Assembly: GCA_014239435.1 (NCBI GenBank)
Contig: JAAZYX010000017.1
Span: forward strand, 16,375-80,374
Direction: 5' to 3'
Origin: Fidelibacterota bacterium
GTDB lineage: Bacteria > Fidelibacterota > Marinisomatia > Marinisomatales > TCS55
DNA: 64,000 nt
Below, in pieces: positions 43,066 through 53,700 of this stretch (position 1 is the first letter of the stretch; each line of letters opens with the position of its first letter). The notes beneath the pieces were generated by a model. It did no database searches. It was not told where the DNA came from and saw only the letters and a list, made by a program, of their open reading frames with translations. A program made the translations under genes and the position numbers.

Positions 43066-44115
43066 ATGCAAATAAGTACTCCCGGCCGCATTTGTTTATT
43101 TGGTGAGCATCAGGATTATCTCGGACTGCCTGTTGTCGCCATGGCTATTTCACTTCGCGCCAAGTTAAGTGGTGAAAAAAGAGCAGATAAAAAAGTCGTC
43201 ATCCATAAACCGGATTTGAATGAAACAGAAATATTTTTACTGGATGATTTGAACTACACCAAACCACGGGACTATTACAAAAGCGGTATTGTGGTTTGCC
43301 AAAACGCTGGACTCAAATTTTCGTCCGGTTTTGAATGTGAAATATCCAGCGAAATCCCTATCAAAGCCGGATGCGGAAGCTCATCCGCAGTTATGGTTAG
43401 CTGGATTCATTTTTTATCTCAGATGTCGGATAAACCTGCTGATTGGAATCAGGAAAAGATCGGTGGACTGGCGTATGCAGCTGAAGTATTGGAATTCAAC
43501 GAGCCCGGCGGAATGATGGACCAATATTCCACTGCTGTGGGAAGTTTGATTTATATAGAGCCCGACCCGAACAAAACCATTCGATCTATGAATTCAAACC
43601 TTGGGGCATTTGTATTGGGTGATTCCTGTGAACCTAAAGATACCATGAGTATTCTTAATCGCTGCCGTGATTCACGAATAAAAATCATACAAAAATTAAA
43701 TATCAAAAATCATAATGCAACGATTCAGACATTGGATGAAAGCGCTGATCTATCCGATCTCAATATAGATGAAATTGAACTCTATAAAGCCACCATAAAT
43801 AATAGAGATTTGTTAAAAATGGCACTCCCGGAATTAGAGAAACATGAGCCGAATGATAAATTAATTGGTCAGTTATTATCTAATCATCACCACGTCCTGC
43901 GAGACGCACTAAAAGTCAGCACACCCAAGATCGAATTGATGCTGGATGCCGCCTTGAATGCCGGCGCGTTGGGAGGGAAAATTACCGGTTCCGGCGGAGG
44001 AGGATGTATGTTTGCTTATGCGCCGGAGAATCCTGAAGGCGTTTTCGAAGCCATAAAGTCTGCGGGTGGAGATGCATTTATTATTCAGTCGGATGAAGGG
44101 ACGCGAGTGGATTAA
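43066..44115 (+). CDS. GHMP-family sugar kinase (galactokinase-like)
   Basis: A 349-residue GHMP kinase, which phosphorylates a sugar hydroxyl with ATP. It has the galactokinase-style opening GRICLFGEHQDY (7-18), the ATP-binding PIKAGCGSSSAVMV (98-111), EFNEPGGMMDQYSTA (Asp base region) and the C-terminal GALGGKITGSGGGGCMFAY. Galactokinase, N-acetylgalactosamine/glucosamine 1-kinase and fucokinase share this outline. It follows the GH109 and symporter genes and precedes, after one minus-strand gene, a sugar nucleotidyltransferase, so conversion of imported GalNAc or a related sugar to its 1-phosphate is proposed. Confidence 0.8.
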   Translation: MQISTPGRICLFGEHQDYLGLPVVAMAISLRAKLSGEKRADKKVVIHKPDLNETEIFLLDDLNYTKPRDYYKSGIVVCQNAGLKFSSGFECEISSEIPIKAGCGSSSAVMVSWIHFLSQMSDKPADWNQEKIGGLAYAAEVLEFNEPGGMMDQYSTAVGSLIYIEPDPNKTIRSMNSNLGAFVLGDSCEPKDTMSILNRCRDSRIKIIQKLNIKNHNATIQTLDESADLSDLNIDEIELYKATINNRDLLKMALPELEKHEPNDKLIGQLLSNHHHVLRDALKVSTPKIELMLDAALNAGALGGKITGSGGGGCMFAYAPENPEGVFEAIKSAGGDAFIIQSDEGTRVD

Positions 44116-44519
44116 CCTACAGGCGGCAGCTCACTCACCGAATCCAAATAATACCCTGAATAGACCAACACGTTATACGCAATAAAATTGGTCCAGAACC
44201 GTGTTTTATCCGAGTGGTCTTTGCCGTAGTGCATGTTGTAGGCAGCCTTAGTAGCAAAACCGGCGGAGAGTAGGAAATATCCGATCTTCTGTAGCTGAAG
44301 GTCTTTATGCAATCCGTTTTCAATTGCCGCATAGGCGAAAAATAAATCAAAGGCGCCGACAATAATATGTCCGTAATAATTTTCCTTATTTGCTAAATAG
44401 CTCAATCCTGTGAATGCGGTTTGCTGGGCAAGGATATAACCCGCTTCTTCCAGTGCGGATGATTGAGCAAAGGCAGGTGTTGCAGAAAGAATTAGCAGAA
44501 AAGGAATAAATTTTTTCAT
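44112..44519 (-). CDS. small secreted/membrane protein of unknown function
   Basis: The 135-residue product has a signal peptide (MKKFIPFLLILSATPAFAQ) and several moderately hydrophobic segments (GYILAQQTAFTGLSYLA, YYGHIIVGAFDLFFAYAA, IGYFLLSAGFATKAAY, FIAYNVLVYSGYYL), suggesting a small integral membrane protein after cleavage. No family recognised. It lies convergently against the kinase gene, with a 4 nt overlap of their ends, and breaks the otherwise collinear sugar block. Confidence 0.6.
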   Translation of the reverse strand: MKKFIPFLLILSATPAFAQSSALEEAGYILAQQTAFTGLSYLANKENYYGHIIVGAFDLFFAYAAIENGLHKDLQLQKIGYFLLSAGFATKAAYNMHYGKDHSDKTRFWTNFIAYNVLVYSGYYLDSVSELPPVG

Positions 44520-44622
44520 GGAATTGAATCTGAATTAATGAGTAAATATATGAGTCGGGTATGTAATTTTGATATTAGAAAAATATTTATTTCAATCCTA
44601 ACATTTTGATTCAAGGCAAATA

Positions 44623-45504
44623 ATGAAAGATATCACATTACTGGTTATGGCAGCAGGAATGGGGTCGCGGTACGGTGGGCTCAAACAGCTAGATCCAATG
44701 GGTCCAAGCGGTGAAACAATTATTGATTATTCAGTTTATGATGCCGTACAGGCTGGCTTTACGAAAGCAGTGTTTATTATCCGTAAAGAATTTGAATCTG
44801 AATTCCGGGAAAAGGTTACGGACAAATATTCTGACTCTATAAAGGTGGAATTTGTCTTTCAGGATTTGCATGATCTCCCAAATGGATTTGAGTGTTCACA
44901 AGGGCGTGAGAAACCCTGGGGAACGGGACATGCTATATTATCGGCATCAGATTTAATTCATGAACCATTTGCAGCAATCAATGCTGATGATTTTTATGGC
45001 AGGGAATCTTATCAGAAACTTACTGGCTATTACCAGAGTGGAGAAACCGGCCTGAGTATGGTCGCCTATCGTTTAGAAAATACCTTATCCTCTTTTGGAG
45101 GTGTAACTCGGGGTGTCTGCTCAATAATGGGTAATGATTTATCTTCAGTAATTGAAACTTCTAACGTAAAGAGAACAGAATCTGGGCTGTCATCTGATGG
45201 TGAAGTTGATTTGGATGGGAGTGAGCCGGTATCCGTGAATATGTGGGGATTTACCCCAAAACTTTTTGATTATTTAAATGAAATGTTTATCGATTTTTTA
45301 AAGAAAGAAGGATCGGATCTTAAAAGCGAATTTCTGATTCCCAGCGTTATCAATGATTTGATTCAGTCCGGGCAAGAATCTGTGCATGTGCTTCGAAGTG
45401 ATTCCCAGTGGTTTGGTGTTACCTACAGAGAAGATAAACCCTATGTCATGTCAGAAATAGCGAAGATGGTTGAAAATGGGGATTATCCTTCGCAATTGTT
45501 TTAA
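44623..45504 (+). CDS. sugar-1-phosphate nucleotidyltransferase
   Basis: A 293-residue NTP transferase with the pyrophosphorylase loop LVMAAGMGSRYGGLKQLDPMGP (in parts, 6-27), WGTGHAIL and a metal-binding AINADDFYG (about 123-131), then FGGVTRGVC and NMWGFTPKLFDYL. It is not a clear RmlA, GalU or GlmU, and lacks an acetyltransferase domain. Its distance from the GHMP kinase is 507 nt, with one small convergent gene between. A kinase plus nucleotidyltransferase would turn a scavenged sugar to a nucleotide sugar. A single-base gap to the next ORF suggests shared transcription. Confidence 0.82.
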   Translation: MKDITLLVMAAGMGSRYGGLKQLDPMGPSGETIIDYSVYDAVQAGFTKAVFIIRKEFESEFREKVTDKYSDSIKVEFVFQDLHDLPNGFECSQGREKPWGTGHAILSASDLIHEPFAAINADDFYGRESYQKLTGYYQSGETGLSMVAYRLENTLSSFGGVTRGVCSIMGNDLSSVIETSNVKRTESGLSSDGEVDLDGSEPVSVNMWGFTPKLFDYLNEMFIDFLKKEGSDLKSEFLIPSVINDLIQSGQESVHVLRSDSQWFGVTYREDKPYVMSEIAKMVENGDYPSQLF

Positions 45505-46017
45505 ATGTTAACACATAGAAAATATGTATTTCTTTTTTACATCCTTACTGGATGTCTGTATGCGCAAAAGCCCTGGTTTGAAGGGAATTTGAAAGGGCTT
45601 AATCGTTACCATGTTGAGGCTCATGCTGTTGGAATTGAGCACGTGTATTCGGAACCTGAACTCAAAACATTTATTGAGTCAAAACTGATGCAAGACCATG
45701 TAAAAGTAACCCAGAAAGAGGCTTATCCCCGGTTAAAAGTTTACCTTGAAACTGCAGACGTAAAACGGGACAGCATCAGCCAATTTTTAGTGGAAGTATC
45801 GATCTATGATTTTTCTGCTACCATGGATCAGGTGATAGAACAATTTAATTATACCGATTTTCAGAAAGATTTCCAGGTGACAAAGCTGTATGAGAATCAA
45901 TCCATTGGTTCCGCCGCTCCGGATAAGTTAAAACTTGCTATTGAGCATGTGTTGATATTTGAAACAGATCGATTTTTAGATCAATGGCGCCAGGATAATC
46001 CGTTTAAGAAATTTTAA
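45505..46017 (+). CDS. secreted protein of unknown function
   Basis: A 170-residue protein with a signal peptide (YVFLFYILTGCLYAQ) and a mature domain of mixed alpha/beta character. Its ATG directly follows the stop of the nucleotidyltransferase gene. No catalytic motif or family is recognised; an alternation of strands (PRLKVYLETADV, FLVEVSIYDFSAT) and a closing helix (LKLAIEHVLIFETDRFL) suggests a compact periplasmic domain. Confidence 0.6.
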   Translation: MLTHRKYVFLFYILTGCLYAQKPWFEGNLKGLNRYHVEAHAVGIEHVYSEPELKTFIESKLMQDHVKVTQKEAYPRLKVYLETADVKRDSISQFLVEVSIYDFSATMDQVIEQFNYTDFQKDFQVTKLYENQSIGSAAPDKLKLAIEHVLIFETDRFLDQWRQDNPFKKF

Positions 46018-46082
46018 CTTTCTTAAGAATTTGTAACCCTTTTTTCTTTTCATTTCCGTCTGTCTGTGTAAATTCAGAGGAA

Positions 46083-47207
46083 ATGAAATCCGAGGTTCAT
46101 TCAATCAAAGCTGTTCGAATTGCAAAAATGTGGATTTTTGCTTTACTATTCGTGCCATATGTTTGGGCGGAACCTCCGGATAAAATAGCGGTCCTCAATT
46201 TTGAGCCTAACAACTTTCCCCCCAGTTTTTCAATATCATTAACAGAAAAATTCCGGGGATCTCTGACTGATTCATCGGATGCAGTTGTTATATCCCGAAA
46301 ATCCACAGAAAAATTTTCAGTCCTTTACATAGGAATGGATAAGGATTACCAATCATGCCAAACTCTAAACTGCGCCTTGGATATTGGAAAACGTTTAGAT
46401 ACAGATTATTTGATAACGGGCACAGTATCCAACTATGATTCAACGGTATCTTTAGCCATGAAGGTTTTTTCAATGGATTTGGGGATTCAGATTGACAGCA
46501 TTAGCGTTGCCTCCGCCGGCGGGATTGACAGTCTCATTTTACTTGCGAAATCTGCAGGGGAACATTTAGGGAAATCGCTTACAGCAAGACATCCAAAACC
46601 TATCGAGCCGCTTCAGCTTCCTCTTTATGCATCCGAAATGCAAACGACAATGCTGATGGGTCCGCGTGTTACAGCAGCGGCGAATTCGAGAAGCATAAGC
46701 CAGCCGATTGTCATCCACGGTCCGGTTCCGGGTGTCGGCCTCGTGGAATATTTGATCACCAACGGAAAACTGAGAGCCGCTCTGTATTCCTCGGCTATGC
46801 CGGGCGCTGGCCAGCTTTATTCAAAAAAGAAATGGTCAGCTCTTTCATTCTTTACAACGGAACTTCTTATTTCAGGAATGGCGCTTTACCACCATCAATC
46901 TTATAAAACAGCCTTTGAAGATGCGGAACGGTTTTATGCACTGTACCAAGACACAGACTTCCCCGAATTGGCGCCCGGTTATAAAGAACAGGTTTTGGAC
47001 CACGTGAATACATTGAAGCACCATAACAATTGGTTGAAAAATTATCGTGATGCCGGCCGCATTATATGGCTGATGAATATTGCGCATGCTTATTACGTCG
47101 GCCCGGAAACCATTTATTCGGCGCGACCAAAAAGGACTGACGTTAATATTTCTTATAATCCGGTTACACGGAAACCTGCACTAAACGTTTCCTTTTCGCT
47201 AGACTAA
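46083..47207 (+). CDS. secreted protein with CsgG-like N-terminal half and DUF5683-like C-terminal half
   Basis: A 374-residue protein with a signal peptide (WIFALLFVPYVWAE). Residues 32-160 look like the CsgG/TolB N-terminal fold: DKIAVLNFEP, a segment that ranks regulated strands (DYLITGTVSNYDS), and LAKSAGEHLGKSL. The C-terminal 150 residues have SSAMPGAGQLYSKKKWSALSFF, with hydrophobic segments, as in DUF5683 proteins of FCB bacteria, and end in beta-rich YNPVTRKPALNVSFSLD. AGAGG-like sequence is very close to the ATG. Function unknown; an envelope assembly role is a guess. It begins a run of secreted-protein genes. Confidence 0.6.
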   Translation: MKSEVHSIKAVRIAKMWIFALLFVPYVWAEPPDKIAVLNFEPNNFPPSFSISLTEKFRGSLTDSSDAVVISRKSTEKFSVLYIGMDKDYQSCQTLNCALDIGKRLDTDYLITGTVSNYDSTVSLAMKVFSMDLGIQIDSISVASAGGIDSLILLAKSAGEHLGKSLTARHPKPIEPLQLPLYASEMQTTMLMGPRVTAAANSRSISQPIVIHGPVPGVGLVEYLITNGKLRAALYSSAMPGAGQLYSKKKWSALSFFTTELLISGMALYHHQSYKTAFEDAERFYALYQDTDFPELAPGYKEQVLDHVNTLKHHNNWLKNYRDAGRIIWLMNIAHAYYVGPETIYSARPKRTDVNISYNPVTRKPALNVSFSLD

Positions 47208-47217
47208 AAGGTTTCTG

Positions 47218-47796
47218 ATGATCCAGTCTTCGGATCGAATCCAAGTATATATTAAATCGCTCGTAATGGTAGCGTTGGGTATTTTGATAATTTCGTCGGT
47301 CTTTTTTCTGCCTTCATGCGAAGAGCCGTCTTATTCCTTTGATAATCCTGCCGATCCGGATTCTATGAACTATAAACCACCCGCATTATTTTTCTGGCCG
47401 GACTCCATTGCCATTACGAAAGGATCGGCTGATACGGTGAATGTGTATGCCCTCAAAATTGATAGTCTCGCTGGTGCGTATATCGGCGTGGAATACCATT
47501 GGGGAAGCCTTTCCATTGATACCGTTTTGGTTGGCGATTTTTTCAAAAACACCAACACATCTGAATTCTTGATCGCTGACGACCGCCAGGGTGTGCTCGA
47601 CATTTTCATTTTCTACCTTCCGGATGAAACAACTTCAACCACCGGAACCGGATCCATTGTGGAGATTGTTTTTAAGGCGGAAGTAACAGGAACATTTGCG
47701 CTGACATTTGTGGATTCTACGGAAATGCGAGACGCGGACAATCTGCCCATTCTTTTGAATGACATGGGTGAAGGATTGATCCATGTGGTGGATTAA
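47218..47796 (+). CDS. lipoprotein with cohesin-like domain
   Basis: The 192-residue product has a long hydrophobic N-terminus ending SVFFLPSC, a lipoprotein signal. Residues about 60-190 follow the cohesin pattern: a start strand PDSIAITKGSADTVNVYAL, AGAYIGVEYHWGSLSIDTVLVGDFF, a middle loop with GVLDIFIFYLPDE, GTGSIVEIVFKAEVTGTFALTF and the closing DADNLPILLNDMGEGLIHV. Cohesins bind dockerin modules; the next two genes encode dockerin-like loops, and this gene overlaps the first by 14 nt. Outer-membrane or surface location is inferred from the lipoprotein signal. Related carbohydrate-binding folds are an alternative. Confidence 0.65.
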   Translation: MIQSSDRIQVYIKSLVMVALGILIISSVFFLPSCEEPSYSFDNPADPDSMNYKPPALFFWPDSIAITKGSADTVNVYALKIDSLAGAYIGVEYHWGSLSIDTVLVGDFFKNTNTSEFLIADDRQGVLDIFIFYLPDETTSTTGTGSIVEIVFKAEVTGTFALTFVDSTEMRDADNLPILLNDMGEGLIHVVD

Positions 47797-50700
47797 AAGA
47801 GGATTTTTTCTACTTACTTTTTGGATCACCCTATTAATAGGACAGGGTGGCTCCGTCGGGTGCGGCGATGTGGTTGTTGATCAAATTCCGTTTACTTACA
47901 TAGATTCAACGGTAGGATCCGGCGACAATGTTGATGTTTCAGGTGCAGGTGCGGGTAATGGCGAAGATTTCCTGTTTACTCTAAATGTGTCCGACACCAT
48001 AATGGTAGATATTTCTTTATGCCATTCAGAAACTGTTTACGATGCTCAAATGGGTTTGTATATTTTGGATGATACCTGCGGAGTGGATACTACCGCGCCA
48101 AGCACGTGCCGCTATCCAACATCTTCTCAGGGAGGTTCTCAGGTGGACTGTTTCGCAGAGGATGCGCAGGCATGTACAGAATCTGTAGCACCCACAAATG
48201 GCGCAGTAACCGCCTCATACCGTCCCATAATTTACGAATATGAATTATATCCTTTGGAACGGTGGGGTTTGGGAATGGATGGATTCGACGACTTTGCCCA
48301 AATTGATGATCAATTTATCAGTTCAAGTACATTTTCAATTGCGGTATGGGCATTGGCGGATGCCGATCAAAGTGGACTAAAAGCGATTTTATCGATAAAT
48401 GAAGGGACAGGCACACGATTTTATATAGGAAAAACAACCGGCGGAAATATCCGTCTTGGCCCGAATTGGGATGATACAGGTGTTGCATTTCCACTCGATG
48501 ATGAATGGCATTATTACACAATTGTGAGCACCTCAGGGAATACAATTCTATACTTGGACGGATTTCAAGTTGCAGAGTTGGGTTCGGGAATAGGAAATCC
48601 AAATGGATCTTCGCTTTATTTGGGAAAACAGGTTACTCCCGACCTAGAACATTTTAAGGGTGACCTGTTTGATGTTGCCATTTGGAGTAGCGATTTATCA
48701 TCTGCGGAAATAGCGGCACTTTACAATACCGGAATCCCGCTGAATGCTGCAGAAAATTCGGGAGATTATGTTTCCTCCGGAAATTTGACAGGATATTACA
48801 GATGCGATGAAGGTTCTGGGACCACGATAAATGACAAAAGCGGGAATTCAGCCGCAGACGGGAATATTGTAGATGCAACCTGGGTTGAGTCCGCACCGGG
48901 AAGCGAATCAACATTTTATATTGTTGTTGATGGATACCAAGGAGCGACAGGAGGATTCAAGTTATCTATAGACAGCACAAAAGCGCCGCAAATTGATTCA
49001 TCCAATGTTGATTCAGCAAATACATGGGTTGATGTTATTATCAATGAACCGATTTTTGACAATAATGAACCCTGGAATAGCGCGACCGCGGTACAGGGAG
49101 ATGATTTTTCCATCGCATTCAGCAGGAATGGAGGGATCGCCACGGCAGCAGCAATTCAGGGAATCAGCCAACAGGATGGGAATCCGCTTGTTGGAGGCGA
49201 AAGAATAATTCGATTTGAATTAAATGTTACAGGATATGTAACCGGCTTGGAGACAATCGAAATAAAACCGATTGACGGAAATTCTGTGTTTGACGGCGGC
49301 GGTACGGCAATGGCAGCATCCATGACATCCGGCCCCATATATCTAAATGGTGACCCGATTGATTACTTGAATTTTATAATTAAGGATGACAATTCTTACG
49401 GAATCCTCGTTTTTGATCAAGATGTGTATTCTAATTCTGACAGCACAGGTGTGTTGGATCCCTCTGATTTAATCTTAACCTTTAATCAGAATGCTTTTGG
49501 TTCTGCTAGCGCTGGTGCATTGGATAACCTGACGGATGCATCTGGAAATCCACTTACAGCTGGAGAGGATTCTATGCGAGTCTATTTTTCAATTACGGGG
49601 ACACCCAACGGGAATGAAACGATTGAGATTGCTTCGGAAGCGAATTCCGTATTCAATAAATATGGGCTTTCCCGAGCGACAGGTGGCGGCATTGCGGATA
49701 GTTTGTATGACAAACTTTCACCAACCATGATTTCCGGTGTGGTTACAGACACGAATTCAATTTTATTGATAACAAGTGAGCCCGTTCGTGATGCCGGAAA
49801 TAATCCCTTATCAGATGATGATGTATCAATAACGTACACCCAAAACGCAGGAAACGCCACAGCCGCATCTATTGGATCCATGCAGGATATTGGTACTGCG
49901 CACAACTGGGCGAATGACACAGTTCTTGTTCTTTTGGACATAACAAATCGTCCATCCGGAGTGGAAACGATTGAAATTACTCCCTTAAATGCAGCGTCCA
50001 TCGAAGACCATAATAATAATGCAATGGATGCAGCGCAGACCACAGGTGTGCTTACTCTAAAAGATAAACTGCCGCCCATGTGGGATTCCACGCTTACCAA
50101 TTTGGTAACATCGAATGCCTATCTAACCCTTTCGAGTTCAGAGGGAATGTTTACAGATTCTGATGGACTTATACCGCTCGAAAGTTCTGACTTTGTGGTT
50201 GATTTTAATGCAAACAGCGGCACGGCAACCGGCGTGAGTATAGCATCTGTAAAAAGGCCGGACGCTTTGTCGCTGGTTGGCGGCGAAGACAGCATATGGG
50301 TGTACTTGAATGTAACAGGAAGCCCAAGCGGTGTAGAGATATTTAATTTAACGGCTGGTTCCGGTGCCATTTATGACAATAATGGGAATGCCATGGACGA
50401 TACAGCAACGAGCGGCCGGCTTACTCTCAACCGCTATCCGCGTATTTTGACGAATGATGTTGAATTGGATCCGGACAACGAATTTATAAAACTAGTTTTG
50501 AATGAGGGCATCTTCAGCGATGCAGCAGGAACGCTTCCGATTGTGGCCAATGATTTTCAGATTTTGTTTAATCAAAATAACGGAAATGCGATCGGTGCTG
50601 CAATTGATTCACTTAAAAAAACCGATGGGAATGACCTTGCCGGAAATGAAGACACTGTTATCGTTTATATTAATCTTACCAATTCTCCAGCAAGCGGAGT

Positions 50701-53700
50701 GGAAACCATTGAAATAAAAGCAGCGAATGCCAGTTCCATCTACAACTCAATCGGCAACGCGCTGACCACATCCGAAACGACAAATCCGATTACGCTGAAC
50801 GATAAATTGGCGCCTTTTGTTATGTCATCATCGCTTACGCTGGACACGGTTGCGACCCTTATTGTATCCGAAAGTGTTTTTACGGAAAGTAATGGCACAA
50901 ATCCCCTAACAATAGCAGATTTTGAACTGACATTTTCTAACAATGGAGGCAATGCAACATCTGCTAGTATAACCATAATTACGAAAACAGATGGCTCACC
51001 ACTTGCTGGGGGCGAGACGGAAGTTTCTGTGCATTTTGAACCGGATGATATTGCAAGCGGAGTGGAAACTATTGAAATAACACCGGAGGATAATGTGTCC
51101 ATTTATGATCAGGCAGGGAATCCAATGGGAACACAACAAACTTCAGGAATTTTAACACTTCCCGATAGACTTTCCCCTGAGATTGATTCGACTAAAACTG
51201 CCATCGCTTCCAGCAATGCCTATGTTGCGCTTTCTATTTCGGAAGGTCTTTATACCAATGAATCCGGAGATGCTGCATTATTGATATCTGACTTTAAATT
51301 GGAATTTGACGACAATGGCGGAAACGCAACCGATACAGAAATAACGCATATTACCCAGGCCGGGGGAAATTCGCTTTTTGGTAATGAGGACAGCCTTTGG
51401 GTATATCTTGAAGTCACCGGTACACCAAGCGGCACGGAACGCATTATGATTCATCCGGATGAAATGACATCTGTTTACGACGGAAACGGGAACGCGATGG
51501 AAAGCGAATCATCCAGCGGCTGGGTATCCCTGAATTCTTATCCAAGAATCTTGAAAAATGAAATTGCACTTGATGATGAAAATTCTTTTGTCAAATTTGT
51601 TTTGAGTGAAGGTGTTTACGGAAACAGTTCCGCCTCCACTCCAATGGTCGTTTCAGATCTTCAGGTTACTTTTTCTCAAAATGAAGGAAATGCCGCCGGA
51701 GCAAATTTGACATCCGTTACCAAGACTAATGGAAGCGTATTGGCTGGCGGAGAAGATTCTATTTTCGTTTACTTCACTTTGTCCAATCCTCCCGCTAGCG
51801 GACCGGAAACGATTGAAATCAAATCTGCTAATAATAATTCAGTTTTCAACGCGCTGGGGAATGCGCTTACATCCATCGAATCAACAGATTCAATAAAGCT
51901 GAATGATAAATTGGTGCCGACATTTGTGGAAGCGGCGCTAACATTAGATTCAGCTGTAACCGTTACCATCAGCGAAGGAGTTTTTACAAATGCAGATGGA
52001 ACAGGATGGCTGCTTCCGGCGGACTTTGAAATTGATGTTGAGCAAAACGGTGGGAATGCCGCATCAGCCACGATCGTAGCGTTAACACGAACGGACGGTT
52101 CTGCTCTTATCGGCGGCGAAACTGAAATCCTCGTCCATTTTACCTTGAATGATCTTCCCAGCGGTGTGGAGCAGATTGAAGTGCGGCCGGCGACGGATGC
52201 ATCGGTTTTCGACTTAAATGGAAATGCCATGCCAATGGCACTGACAACAGGGGGAATGCTCCTCAATGATCGGCTTCCACCTAGGATTCAATCTACATCC
52301 AACCTTACATGGGATAATAAAATTGAGATTTTGTTAACAGAAGGATCGTACACAGCAAGTTCCGGAACAGGCGGGATTGAAGATTTAGATTTTTATATTG
52401 AATTACATACGAATGGAGGGAACACAAATGCAGCGTCTATCGGCAGTATTACCTCAGAAGTTAACACTGCCTTGACAGGGGGAGAGATTACGATTCACCT
52501 TCACCTCGATTTTGACTTTCCGCCTTCTGGAGTTGAAACGATTCGCGGTTACCCAAGTACGGACAGTTCCATATTTGATGCATCCGGCAATGCCATGTTT
52601 AATACAGAAACAACTCCAGTATTTATTTTGAATGACGAGCTACCGCCTTCCATCACAAATGTCAGCCTCGAAGACCAGGATACTCTTCCGTTGATCGTAT
52701 CCAACGAGATAGAATACACAATTTCTGAGCCGTTGAAATCTTTTGAACTCATGGTTACAGCAAAATATAATGACAGCCTGAGATATACACTTGATACATC
52801 CGTTACTACTTTAACCTTAACTCTTATTCCACCTCTCGCAAGCTTGGATACGATAACGATTACATGGGATAACCTGATAGACTCAGCCAATGTTGTGCAC
52901 GATCCTCCTGTTATTTTTACATATTACACACCGGCGCTGGGGGATTATAATTGGGATAAAAACATAGATATTGAAGATCTTTCCAATTTGGTAACTGCGT
53001 GGTACAATAGTGATTATACTTACGAATTGGGGCCGGTTACCGGCAAAATTCCCCATTATATCCCAATCACTGATGACGAATTTGGATTGGATGATGGAAT
53101 GGCTTTTACACAAATGTGGTACTGGATAAACCATTCAGGATCGTTGTCACGGCCGTATAGAAACAAATCAGGATCCGTCCCCGAAATTGAAATTACCGCC
53201 GGAAAGATTGTAATCACCCCTCCGAAGTCCTCATCCGCCGGCCAGCTCTTTCTCGAATACGATCCAGCTCAGATCGATGTGAGTTCAGACAAAAACAGCC
53301 CAATAGAACCGCAATTATTTCTCCCGCGAAAAAATGAAGCATTAGGGCAGGTTTTAGTGGAATTTGCTGATGTGAGCGGAAAGGACATCCCCGAAATAGA
53401 ATTTTTAAAACAAACAATTGGGCGCAGCAATTCGGACATGACGGTCACTTACGTTTTTTATAATCGTGACGGCAGTATAATTGGAGAAGGCACAGATCAA
53501 CGGACAGTAATATCAATTCCAACAGTATTTGCCTTGCATCCTGTTTATCCAAATCCGTTTAATCCTTCAACCACCATTCGGTTTGATATTCCTGTGGGGA
53601 CATTGCATGCAACGTCTCTGCAGATATTTGACATCACCGGGCGGATGGTGGAAACACTTCTAGCCGGTAAAATTGAAGCAGGCTTTCACGAAATTATTTG

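Noticed and set aside
44520..44622. Gap before the nucleotidyltransferase as a riboswitch
   Set aside because: It is AT-rich with no convincing stem; nothing more than a possible promoter region is seen.
49582..52266. Long frames on the minus strand inside the giant repeat genes
   Set aside because: They mirror the codon pattern of the plus-strand repeats and have no signal or family likeness.
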